This document shows positions 17,282 to 24,643 of a stretch of DNA of 31,733 nucleotides, piece after piece; position 1 is the first letter of the stretch; each line of letters starts with the position of its first letter. The position numbers and the translations under genes are program-made. Under the pieces are notes generated by a model, which saw only the letters and a program-made list of their open reading frames with translations, did not search any database and was not told where the DNA came from. The DNA is taken from positions 2,708 to 34,440 of the forward strand of contig NZKX01000027.1 of the NCBI GenBank assembly GCA_002694025.1. The letters run 5' to 3'. This stretch comes from Fidelibacterota bacterium. GTDB lineage: Bacteria; Marinisomatota; Marinisomatia; Marinisomatales; UBA1611.

Positions 17282-17289
17282 TATATAGG
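17282..17289 (-). promoter_or_regulatory. TATA box of the pilin gene
   Basis: Minus strand reads CCTATATA, 52-59 nt before the pilin ATG. With a start site ~25 nt downstream (~17257) the leader would be about 27 nt and would contain the hairpin and Shine-Dalgarno sequence described for 17240-17257. Confidence 0.5.
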
Positions 17290-17543
17290 GCTGTCGACAT
17301 GGATAAGAAAAATAACCCAAATTTCGATGTACTAAGAGGCTTATTTAAAAAGGGTCAACTATTTTGATATATGCTGTAAATGGAGCAAACATTTTGTTTT
17401 GGACCGAGTGAAGAGAGAGGTGAACAGGGTGAGAATTAGCGGAGAGGGGATGGGATGCACTCAACGAGAACCTACAGCCCTGTTCGTTAGGCCCTAGTGG
17501 GTATCGAATAATAACAGTTATGTTTTTTCCAAGTCAAAGAAAT
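17290..17543. other. Gene-free interval with possible structured RNA
   Basis: No convincing ORF. On the plus strand TTTAAAAAG at ~17342-17350 resembles a TATA box and a six-T run lies at 17523-17528. Between them GAACAGGG (17422-17429) can pair with CCCTGTTC (17478-17485), and CCCTAGTGGG (17493-17502) can form a small hairpin. The core is G-rich compared with the flanks. No tRNA, RNase P, SRP or box C/D signature was recognised. It may also simply hold upstream elements of the pilin gene or the 3' end of the methionine aminopeptidase transcript. Confidence 0.3.
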
Positions 17544-18539
17544 TTAAGGGACTGTAAGGATTTCAGGCCCACCGGATGTTACATGAACAGTATGTTCAAA
17601 TTGACCGATCATTCCATTATCTGCGCATTTCAGTGCGTGATAAGTTTCTAAAAATCTCACACTAATCAGTTTCTTTACCAGTGCATTCCATTTGGATTGC
17701 CGACTTTCTTCATCCGCTTCTGGAAATGGCTTCTCCAGCATCGGGAATGCCCATCGCTCAGCAAAAGGCAATGTTGAATATCTTTCCTCAAAATTACGGG
17801 CAAGTTGTGCACCTAAGGGCTTAAGCTGTTTTCGCGCCAATGCCTTGCGCCAACTCACGCTTCCAGTAATTCGGTATATGTTTGATGAGTTTGGAGATCC
17901 GATGTTTTCAATGAGTCCTTGTTCTCCATTCGTGTTGAATGGTTCAATTGCATAGCAAGCATTCTCTTCAACAACTCCTGAGAAACCGTGATTATTTTTT
18001 CCGCATGCATATGATGGTACGCTTACTCCAGCGTGAAGTTCCCATGGTTTGAGTTGATGTCCACACAAATTTCTGATTGGTTGAAAACCAGCATCAACAC
18101 TTGGTTGAGCTGCCGCTGCCCCAACCTCATGCCAAGGTGTTCCAGGATGCAGTTTCTCAATAGCGGCATCTCTGGATTCTTTTGCAGCCTTGATTTGTTC
18201 AGTATGTGAGTTTCCATTACCGATTTCAACGGTCATGGCATTATCGCCAATATGTCCGTTGATATGAACGCCAACGTCGATTTTGACGAGATCACCTTTT
18301 TGCAACACCATCTCATCTTCCCAACCTTGGAGATTTTTGTCTGCATGATCGGGGGTGAAATGAGCAGCGATTTCATTCACAGCAATAGTTGTTGGAAATG
18401 CTGGTTGGCCTCCATTTCTTCTGATAAATCGTTCAGCAAAATCAATGATTTCTACCCACGATTTTCCCGCTTGTAGTTCCGGTCTCACGGCATCTAGAGT
18501 TCTCCTAGCGACATGGCCAGCATCAACCCAGAATTTCAT
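17544..18539 (-). CDS. map: Methionine aminopeptidase, type II (archaeal/eukaryotic)
   Basis: 331 residues from ATG 18539, which overlaps the upstream stop as ATGA; an ATG 18 nt earlier (18557) would give 337 and cannot be excluded. It removes the initiator Met from nascent cytosolic proteins. Pita-bread fold motifs (337-residue numbering): GGQPAFPTTIAVNEIAAHFTP at 49-69 with His66, IDVGVHINGHIGDNA with metal ligands Asp94 and Asp105, NLCGHQLKPW with His167, YAIEPF with Glu205, and GQFEHTVHV with Glu321. The ~60-residue helical insert at ~235-300 (ARKQLKPLG to KWNALVKK) is the type II hallmark. It is co-directional with the Sua5-like gene, a pairing of translation-related functions. Confidence 0.95.
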   Translation of the reverse strand: MKFWVDAGHVARRTLDAVRPELQAGKSWVEIIDFAERFIRRNGGQPAFPTTIAVNEIAAHFTPDHADKNLQGWEDEMVLQKGDLVKIDVGVHINGHIGDNAMTVEIGNGNSHTEQIKAAKESRDAAIEKLHPGTPWHEVGAAAAQPSVDAGFQPIRNLCGHQLKPWELHAGVSVPSYACGKNNHGFSGVVEENACYAIEPFNTNGEQGLIENIGSPNSSNIYRITGSVSWRKALARKQLKPLGAQLARNFEERYSTLPFAERWAFPMLEKPFPEADEESRQSKWNALVKKLISVRFLETYHALKCADNGMIGQFEHTVHVTSGGPEILTVP

Positions 18540-19141
18540 GCCTGACTCGTCATCCATTCCATCACGTCACTAGAGAGTACAACGCCCTCTCTGATAATAG
18601 TTACTTTTTTTTCAGGATATTTTTCATTCTCAAATTTAAGAATCGTACTTCCCTTCCCTCCTGGGCAAATCCCTTCAATCCATCTGTGATTTTCAAGGCC
18701 TAATAGTTGGGCTGCTTCTCGACAGTCTTCCACAGGCTCTTGTCCAGAAATGTTAGCGCTTGTTGCAATGATTGGTCCACATTCGTTCGATAATTCAATG
18801 GCGATTGGATTTGAGAATACACGAATAGCGACCATGTCACCGCCGAGGCGATTATCAAGTGGTTGTCTTGCTTTGAGGATTAACGTAAGGGAACCCTTTG
18901 GAAAATAATCAAGGATACGAGCGATTTCGGGAATTATTACTAAATCTTTCACTTGATTCAAATTGGCGACTCCTAAACTCACAGGCATTGTGTCTTTTCG
19001 ATTTTTTAATTCGTAAACCTTCGCTAGAGTCTCTTTATTTGGCATGCCGCCTAAGCCTGGAAGCGTAGATGTGGGGTAAACAATTGGAAGGCCAGACCGT
19101 AGATTTGCGATTACATTTTGAGAGATCACGCATTCACCCAT
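18536..19141 (-). CDS. Sua5/YrdC/YciO family protein (threonylcarbamoyl-AMP synthase-like)
   Basis: 201 residues of a single YrdC-type domain. Motifs: PIVYPTSTLPGLGG at 19-32 (substrate loop, normally YPTDTVYGLG), KNRKDTMPVSL at 46-56 (the KxRxxxxP nucleotide site), and ATSANISGQEP at 126-136. It lacks the extra C-terminal Sua5 domain. The family makes threonylcarbamoyl-AMP from Thr, bicarbonate and ATP for t6A37 in tRNAs. The altered first motif (STLPG instead of DTVYG) leaves open that it is a YciO-type paralogue rather than the main enzyme. It overlaps the preceding small gene by 16 bp and the methionine aminopeptidase gene by at least 4 bp, so all three are one transcript. Confidence 0.85.
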   Translation of the reverse strand: MGECVISQNVIANLRSGLPIVYPTSTLPGLGGMPNKETLAKVYELKNRKDTMPVSLGVANLNQVKDLVIIPEIARILDYFPKGSLTLILKARQPLDNRLGGDMVAIRVFSNPIAIELSNECGPIIATSANISGQEPVEDCREAAQLLGLENHRWIEGICPGGKGSTILKFENEKYPEKKVTIIREGVVLSSDVMEWMTSQA

Positions 19142-19401
19142 TCATTCAAGTGTTGTCGAGCAATCTCTTGTGCCTTATTTTTATCCTCAGTCTTTACCAT
19201 TAGTTTTCCGGATGGGAACAGGGTGAGGTCAGCAGGCCCAAAAAAGGTCCAACAAAGACGCGTACTCACTCCAATTTCATAACCGGCTTCGACAATTTTT
19301 GCACCTACAATTGCTAAGTCGATTTTGTCCAGATTTTCGGGTACGATTTGCCACGCAGCTTTGTTGCCGCACAATTCCATAACAAATTCATCCTTCGCCA
19401 A
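19126..19401 (-). CDS. Small protein resembling one half of TATA-binding protein
   Basis: 91 residues, not firmly recognised. Residues ~25-90 follow the pattern of a single TBP repeat: LDKIDLAIVGAKIVEAGYE (helix), a strand pair, then ADLTLFPSGKLMVKT and KNKAQEIARQHLNEW, close in layout to the TBP phrase with FxSGKxVxTGAKS and the closing helix. The TGAKS turn is replaced by KTEDKN and the DNA-intercalating Phe pairs are not evident. It overlaps the Sua5-like gene by 16 bp, suggesting constant co-translation. It could be a DNA-binding or dimerising helper, or a TBP-fold protein with no DNA role. That this is a real gene is well supported by the overlap and reading-frame layout; function is not. 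Confidence 0.7.
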   Translation of the reverse strand: MAKDEFVMELCGNKAAWQIVPENLDKIDLAIVGAKIVEAGYEIGVSTRLCWTFFGPADLTLFPSGKLMVKTEDKNKAQEIARQHLNEWVNA

Positions 19402-19443
19402 TACACCAACTCCATACTATTGTTGAATCGTTAATCACTTCGG

Positions 19444-21018
19444 TTAGTTCCTTTTCTTTGCCGCCCACTTGTATGTTCTTTGTCCTTCATACAAACCGTC
19501 TTCACTTACGTTTATGAGAGCAAATTCTCCACTAGGAGGAACGACACTCTCTACTTGAATGCCTTTGTGCAGATTCTCGTAGGTCAATTGGTCGATGGCG
19601 ACTCGTCCTGCAAGCCGTTCAAACAAATGCCATCTAGAAACCACTTCTTCCCACCCTGGTTGAACAATGGCTTCAAACACCTTGGCTTTCGCTCCGGAGC
19701 CATAACCACATAATCCGAAGTAAGTTCCTTCAATTTCTGCATTATCCTCGAGGTCTGACTCAAGCGTTGACATTAAAGCAAGAAATATCGATCCAGTGTA
19801 CTGGTTACCAATCAGACTCGAAGCACGCTGACCTTTCTCAATTTTGTTTGAATGAAAGTGAAGATATTCTGGAGTTTTTGAGATAGCTCGTCGATACGCA
19901 TCCATTTCTCTTTCAAATTGTTCAGTATTCTTTTTTGTTTTTTGTGAAGGCATCACTGGAGGTTCCCCGATTTGAACCAAAACGTCATCCCATATCGGCG
20001 TACCATTTCTATCATGTCGGAAAACATCTGGAAACATACGCTTTGCTTGGAATGCGTACGGTAAGTGCATGATTATTCTCGACCATTGCTGCGTGAGTTT
20101 CTCATCTTCTTCTGACCAACGTCCTTGACGTTTAGCATGTTGTTTGAAATTATGGAAGGCTTGTCTAACGGCATCTTGATAGCAACGATTTGAAAATTGA
20201 CCATCAAAAACCGGTTCGTCACGATGTACGCTTACGGTTTCTTCTCCGTGAGCAAAAATACCTAAGCGCCTTACTGTTGACTTTGGCAAATGACGAATCA
20301 TGCGTTCAACAATCCCTTTCTTTACGGATTGACCAGCTTCTTGGGCCAATTCCATTACACTGGAAATAACTGAGCGGATCGTAACCTTTCTTCGAGGTTT
20401 AAAGAAATCATGAACAGGTGTGGTTGAGACACCCCAGCAATCTGGAATTTCTAGGAGTCGCGGATTTTGTCTAATGAGTAAAGCCCCGCCTCCGGCTCCT
20501 TGTGTGTATTCTCCACTTGATCCCAGGTCGTATTTCGCGTTATCAGAAAATATCACGATGCCTATTCTCTCATCTTGTCCACTTGGACGAGCGGCCCAAT
20601 CAAGAGTTGTGTGGAGCGCATCAACGCCTCCAATACACGCAAAAGTCATATCAACAACATCACAATTTCTGAAACAATCCTTACCATATCTTCTTGAGTA
20701 ACGCTGAGTGAGCATATCAAGGATATAGGTCGCAGTTGGTTTTGCACCATCCAATGCGGATTCTGTTCCAAGATACATTCTTCCAATCTTGCGAGGATCA
20801 AGTCTGTTGCGGTCAATTAATCGCATAACAGCCATTGCTCCCATCGTAGCAGTATCCTCGTGGACATCAGGGATTGCCATGGCTTTGAGGCCTAACCCCT
20901 TGTTTAGTTTATTGAAATCTGCACCGCGAAGTTCTGCGAAATCTTTCATGTCTAGATAAAGACGAGGAAAGTGAATAGCAATATCATCGATTCCAACTGA
21001 GATTATTTTTTGTTCCAT
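19444..21018 (-). CDS. mvaS: Hydroxymethylglutaryl-CoA synthase, long bacterial/eukaryotic-like form
   Basis: 524 residues from ATG 21018, which has GGAG ten bases upstream (an in-frame TTG at 21033 is less likely). It condenses acetyl-CoA with acetoacetyl-CoA to HMG-CoA, the committed precursor step of archaeal isoprenoid lipids. Thiolase-fold motifs: VHEDTATMGAMA with the catalytic Glu, DMTFACIGGVDAL with the nucleophile Cys (residue 128), and STTPVHDFFKP with the His. Later blocks PVFDGQFSN, IMHLPYAFQAKRMF, GNQYTGSIFLALMS and GYGSGAKAKVF follow the order of the bacterial MvaS and eukaryotic enzymes rather than the ~350-residue archaeal type. Extra helical material around residues 300-390 explains the length. 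HMG-CoA reductase is not in the window. Confidence 0.9.
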   Translation of the reverse strand: MEQKIISVGIDDIAIHFPRLYLDMKDFAELRGADFNKLNKGLGLKAMAIPDVHEDTATMGAMAVMRLIDRNRLDPRKIGRMYLGTESALDGAKPTATYILDMLTQRYSRRYGKDCFRNCDVVDMTFACIGGVDALHTTLDWAARPSGQDERIGIVIFSDNAKYDLGSSGEYTQGAGGGALLIRQNPRLLEIPDCWGVSTTPVHDFFKPRRKVTIRSVISSVMELAQEAGQSVKKGIVERMIRHLPKSTVRRLGIFAHGEETVSVHRDEPVFDGQFSNRCYQDAVRQAFHNFKQHAKRQGRWSEEDEKLTQQWSRIIMHLPYAFQAKRMFPDVFRHDRNGTPIWDDVLVQIGEPPVMPSQKTKKNTEQFEREMDAYRRAISKTPEYLHFHSNKIEKGQRASSLIGNQYTGSIFLALMSTLESDLEDNAEIEGTYFGLCGYGSGAKAKVFEAIVQPGWEEVVSRWHLFERLAGRVAIDQLTYENLHKGIQVESVVPPSGEFALINVSEDGLYEGQRTYKWAAKKRN

Positions 21019-21051
21019 AATATAGCGCTCCAAAATTTATCGAGGTCTGAT

Positions 21052-22008
21052 TTAGTTTTCAGGTGGCTTACCAGGTGGGCCTGCTGGAGGCGGTCCACTG
21101 GGCGGACCTGCTGGTGGAGTTGGAGGCGGTCCACTGGGCGGACCTGCTGGTGGAGTTGGAGGCGGTCCACTGGGCGGACCTGCGGGAGGGCTTGGAGGTG
21201 GAGTTGGAGGTGGCCCACTGGGCGGACCTGCGGGAGGGCTTGGAGGTGGAGTTGGAGGTGGCCCACTGGGCGGATCTGCGGGAGGCGTTGGTGGTGGGCT
21301 TGGTGGCGGAGTAGCGATTAATGAACCAGTTAGCAAAACATCGTTATTGCTATATTCAGTTGTTTGACCTTGGTCTGATGCGATGTTTGTCTCACCAACT
21401 TGGTCAGTGCTTTGCATCATACTTTCTTCTTCCCTCTCTTCGTTGACAAGAATCTTTGTTCCACCGCCAGTGACATTTTCAGCCGAATACGAAGTCATGG
21501 CAACATTGCTTGAATCAATCAATTCTCTTTCCCGGACTTGACCAAAATCTTCTAGACTCATATCGAATGCACCGGAAAATAATGAACTTCCAATCGAATT
21601 TTTGAGATTTCTTTTTCTTTGAGCATTGTACTCAAAATCAAAAGAAAATGGCCCCATGCTGCCTTTCCCTTGATTTGATTTCAAGTGAAAAGACCAATTT
21701 CCAGACATAAGAACAAATTCAAAACTCCAATTCCTTTGAAGTCCAGGTCCTAATGAGGTGATGCCTTCCTTTGAATAACACTTCGAGCCAGAATTTGTCT
21801 CGATATAAACGTCTAAATCGCCTTGCGGTATTGGGCTTTCATTAGTAATTGCTGTGACCACAATGAGGATATCCTCATCATCATCATTGATGTCAGCTTG
21901 GATAGAAATCAACTCGATTTCTAGGTCGCCAACCACAATGTTGTGTTCATCAGACATAATCCCACCAATTTTTGCCCAAGAAGTTCCCGTACTTAAGTCA
22001 AACATCAT
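21052..22008 (-). CDS. Protein with beta-sandwich-like N-terminus and Pro-rich tandem-repeat tail
   Basis: 318 residues from ATG 22008, which follows the RDD gene stop with no gap; ATG 21957 (codon 18) has a better ribosome-binding element, GGTGGG, just upstream. Residues ~25-127 alternate hydrophobic and polar positions and look like an Ig/CARDB-type beta sandwich (VVGDLEIELISIQ, ILIVVTAITN, NWSFEFVL). Residues 128-230 are acidic and disordered-looking. Residues 234-317 are nearly all P, G, S and T in tandem units. No signal peptide or membrane span is seen, so it appears cytosolic or attached through partners such as the adjacent RDD membrane protein. I do not recognise the family. Confidence 0.8.
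   Translation of the reverse strand: MMFDLSTGTSWAKIGGIMSDEHNIVVGDLEIELISIQADINDDDEDILIVVTAITNESPIPQGDLDVYIETNSGSKCYSKEGITSLGPGLQRNWSFEFVLMSGNWSFHLKSNQGKGSMGPFSFDFEYNAQRKRNLKNSIGSSLFSGAFDMSLEDFGQVRERELIDSSNVAMTSYSAENVTGGGTKILVNEEREEESMMQSTDQVGETNIASDQGQTTEYSNNDVLLTGSLIATPPPSPPPTPPADPPSGPPPTPPPSPPAGPPSGPPPTPPPSPPAGPPSGPPPTPPAGPPSGPPPTPPAGPPSGPPPAGPPGKPPEN
21082..21276 (-). repeat. Tandem repeat encoding GPPSGPPPTPP(PSPP)A units
   Basis: Five units in series on the minus strand: two of 48 nt (x-PPSGPPPTPPPSPPA), two of 36 nt (GPPSGPPPTPPA) and a shortened 27-nt one. The DNA copies are nearly identical, including synonymous positions, which points to recent duplication or slippage in steps of 36/48 nt with the 12-nt PSPP segment gained or lost. 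Confidence 0.9.
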
Positions 22009-22557
22009 TCATCGTAGTTGGAATCGGGATTCAGCAGGTAATGTCCAATCCAACACGGCTATAGAAAAATTAGATTTGTCTAATAGCGTTCTCTTCTCTT
22101 TGGTAAAATGGGCGTAAAATAGATCGACAAAACCAATAAAAATACCTAAAACAGGGATGATGTATCTCAGTTTTAGTATTGCACGCTTATTCCAATGTTG
22201 TTCTGTAAGAAGCGATGCATCATCATGAACGATGGCCACTCTCATCGCCCTTTGGCCAAAGCTTCGCCCAAGAGATTTTGCTGAATATTTGAAATAAAGC
22301 CAAAAGGATGCAAAGTGGAGCAGTATATGGATTAGTAGTACACTCAACGATGTTTGTATGAATTCAAAATCAAGTAAAATAACATAGAATCGCCCATTGG
22401 TTAGCAAACTTATTGGCAGCACAACCAAGAGCACATCAAGGAATAATGCAGCTCCTCTTCGCCACGCTGGTGCGAGAAGAATCCCTTCAGGAGTGAGAGA
22501 TTTGACAGCATCTCTTGCGGGATTTGCCGAATGCAGGCTTATTGGAGAATCAGTCAT
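22009..22557 (-). CDS. RDD family membrane protein
   Basis: 182 residues from ATG 22557, 26 bp after the helicase stop; a TTG at 22605 inside the helicase gene would add 16 residues. The RDD signature appears as PAWRRGAALFLDVLLVVLPI, with the Arg in helix 1 and the Asp in the same helix, followed by a second pair of spans (LSVLLIHILLHFASFWLYF) and GRSFGQRAMRVAIVHDD, the conserved loop of the family. A last hydrophobic stretch (YIIPVLGIFIGFVDLFYAHF) precedes a soluble end. RDD proteins are small membrane proteins with unclear roles, some linked to ion exchange. It directly precedes the Pro-rich gene (TGA then ATG), so both are probably made together. Confidence 0.85.
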   Translation of the reverse strand: MTDSPISLHSANPARDAVKSLTPEGILLAPAWRRGAALFLDVLLVVLPISLLTNGRFYVILLDFEFIQTSLSVLLIHILLHFASFWLYFKYSAKSLGRSFGQRAMRVAIVHDDASLLTEQHWNKRAILKLRYIIPVLGIFIGFVDLFYAHFTKEKRTLLDKSNFSIAVLDWTLPAESRFQLR

Positions 22558-22583
22558 GTCCAATCGTTCTTGCGAAACGTAGG

Positions 22584-24560
22584 TTATGTATGAACCATGT
22601 GCCAAGCCATGAGGTTTCTCTCTTCAATCCAATCGAGCATCCCTTTCCAGTTATGATCATGTGACAATGTAACAGGATTTCCAATGATAATCAATCCTCT
22701 TTTCGCTCTGGTAATGGCAACATTCAATCTTCTGGCGTCTTTGAGGAATCCCAATTCCCCGGTTGGATTTGAACGCACCGTACTCATGATTATCACTTCT
22801 TTCTCTCTGCCTTGAAACCCATCAACAGACTGCATTTCCACGCCAGCATTAATATCAGGGTTTTTGCTTTCTTCAGCGAGGCTTTTCAAAAGTCGAATTT
22901 GAGCGGCATAGGGTGAAATGATTCCAACATCTTCTGGCGATAAATCTCCAGCAGCGAGCAAAGAATCCAGAACACTCATTGTCAGCGCGGCTTCGTCTAT
23001 ATTTGAGCGAGATTTTCCAAAATCATCCTGGGTTTCATGACCAGTTACAGGCACAAAAGCCACAGGTGCATCCCAATCAGGCCAAATAAAACCTGCAGGC
23101 GTATCTCTATTTTCTAGGCCTTCCCCATCCAAGAGTTTATTTTCGTAGAATCTCATTGATGGAAATTCACGGATAACAGGATGCATTCTGTATTGTGTAT
23201 TCAGGAGTTTAGGCTCTAAATTTGAGTCGATTAAACGCTCAAATAATGACACTTCGAGCCCATTTGCTTCTTTGCTCAAAACCGTAGGTGGTAATTGTTT
23301 GTGGTCTCCAACGAGAAACAACTGTCGACAACCACGGGTAATCGGAACAAGTGCACTAGGCTCACTGGCTTGAGTTGCTTCATCAATGAGGACAATTGGA
23401 AATTTCCTTTCTCCTAATATGTGATGGCCTGCTCCGATATTTGTGCAACATATGACCTCTGCATTTCCAAGTATTTCTTCAGTGATTCTTCGTTCAATGT
23501 TTTTTATTTCTTTTTGGTTACGATGAATATCCTTGTGGGCAAGGCCCTTTTCTTTACCTCTTAGTTTAGGTAACTGGGTCTGAATTGCTCTGTTTTCATC
23601 CTGAATAATTTCTAATTCTTCATTGAGCGGATGATTATTGATGTTGTAATCTAATGTTGCTTTCCTGAGGTTTTCTCTTACCTTTACTGGTTTACCTATT
23701 CTTATGGCGTTAATGCCTAATTCTAATAATCCTTGGAGTAAATTATCTACAGCGACATTCGATTCTGCGGTAGCGAGGATCTGAGTGGAGTTTTTTGAAG
23801 TGAGTTCATGCAATAATCTGACTGCTGTGTATGTTTTTCCAGTACCAGGTGGTCCTTGAATAAGATTCAGTCTTTCAGACTTAGCCTCATCTATTACACT
23901 TTGTTGACTTTTGTTTAATGTATGCTTCAATTTGGTTTTATGGAGTGACTTGGGTTTTGTAATTTCAGGACTTTGTTTTGCCGAATACGGCAAGTCGTGG
24001 ACTTGGTTCAGCAATAAATCTCTCAGCGTTGTACCTTGGTCGCCTTCAGATGAGTGAAAGCGAAGCAGCGCATCCTTCATTCGATCATGAGCTACTCTAT
24101 TTGCACTTCTATCCAAGCGCCAATTTCCTTTACGTATGTCATTTGGAGCCTCGCTGACAACAATTCGAATCCGTTTGCTATTACGGTCTAAAACGATGCC
24201 CTCATGGACTTTCTCTTTCCAAGGCTGGCTTCGTGAAATAACGACCATGTCGCCATGGGAAAATTGATGAAAAGGTAATTTTACACCTTTTTCCTCTGAA
24301 AAAGATAGTATGTGTTCACCAAAAAACAATCCATTTTTCCTCCCTCTAAGACCAAAAAGTGTAATTCCTGCTTCCTTCAGTTGTTTTTTTGTCCAATTTT
24401 TCCACCGGAATTCAAGTGCTGATGTTTCTTCATTCAATTCATTTGCAATAAGTTTGAGGAATTTCTCTAGATGTTGTTGGGTTTGAGAGTAAGGTTGAAT
24501 TTGAGATGAAGGAGCACTATTCAGGGAATTAAACCTCCGAATAGTACCCTTTTCGGACAT
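22584..24560 (-). CDS. UPF1-like superfamily 1 helicase
   Basis: 658 residues. An N-terminal ~200-residue region with a small beta domain (LPFHQFSHGDMVVISR, GIVLDRNSKRIRIVV) resembles the 1B/OB-like part of UPF1, SMUBP-2 and Dna2-type enzymes. Helicase motifs: Walker A QGPPGTGKT at 235-243, Ia TAESNVAVDN at 264-273, motif II LIDEATQASEP at 391-401, III VGDHKQLPPT at 417-426, IV-V DGFQGREKEVII, VI AITRAKRGLIIIGN. ATP-driven 5'-3' unwinding of RNA or DNA is expected. Residues 300-362 are a coiled-coil-like stalk insert. No nuclease domain is visible. No ribosome-binding element precedes the ATG, consistent with a leaderless message from the divergent promoter region at 24561-24643. Confidence 0.93.
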   Translation of the reverse strand: MSEKGTIRRFNSLNSAPSSQIQPYSQTQQHLEKFLKLIANELNEETSALEFRWKNWTKKQLKEAGITLFGLRGRKNGLFFGEHILSFSEEKGVKLPFHQFSHGDMVVISRSQPWKEKVHEGIVLDRNSKRIRIVVSEAPNDIRKGNWRLDRSANRVAHDRMKDALLRFHSSEGDQGTTLRDLLLNQVHDLPYSAKQSPEITKPKSLHKTKLKHTLNKSQQSVIDEAKSERLNLIQGPPGTGKTYTAVRLLHELTSKNSTQILATAESNVAVDNLLQGLLELGINAIRIGKPVKVRENLRKATLDYNINNHPLNEELEIIQDENRAIQTQLPKLRGKEKGLAHKDIHRNQKEIKNIERRITEEILGNAEVICCTNIGAGHHILGERKFPIVLIDEATQASEPSALVPITRGCRQLFLVGDHKQLPPTVLSKEANGLEVSLFERLIDSNLEPKLLNTQYRMHPVIREFPSMRFYENKLLDGEGLENRDTPAGFIWPDWDAPVAFVPVTGHETQDDFGKSRSNIDEAALTMSVLDSLLAAGDLSPEDVGIISPYAAQIRLLKSLAEESKNPDINAGVEMQSVDGFQGREKEVIIMSTVRSNPTGELGFLKDARRLNVAITRAKRGLIIIGNPVTLSHDHNWKGMLDWIEERNLMAWHMVHT

Positions 24561-24643
24561 GGTTATGCCAGAAGGTTCACGTATAGCATTCTGCCTATGG
24601 ACGCGAACAAGGCAGTATTAAACACAAGAGGCATTAGCAGGAT
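24561..24643. promoter_or_regulatory. Divergent promoter region between the helicase and zinc-ribbon genes
   Basis: 83 bp holding both promoters. On the minus strand GCTATACG lies ~20-25 nt before the helicase ATG, on the plus strand AGTATTAAAC (~24614-24623) lies ~20-30 nt before the ATG at 24644. Both spacings predict leaderless or almost leaderless transcripts. Confidence 0.4.

Noticed and set aside
17400..17520. tRNA, RNase P or SRP RNA
   Set aside because: No cloverleaf arms with a TTCGA-type T-loop, no RNase P core boxes and no SRP helix 8 motif were found on either strand; only a generic structured-RNA possibility is kept.
21082..21276. CRISPR-like or satellite array
   Set aside because: Units are contiguous without spacers, keep a reading frame and encode a Pro-rich tail, so this is a coding tandem repeat.
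21010..21321. Trp/Arg/Gly-rich plus-strand ORFs over the repeat
   Set aside because: They are reverse-frame readings of the Pro/Gly codons of the minus-strand repeat tail; the low complexity keeps all frames open.
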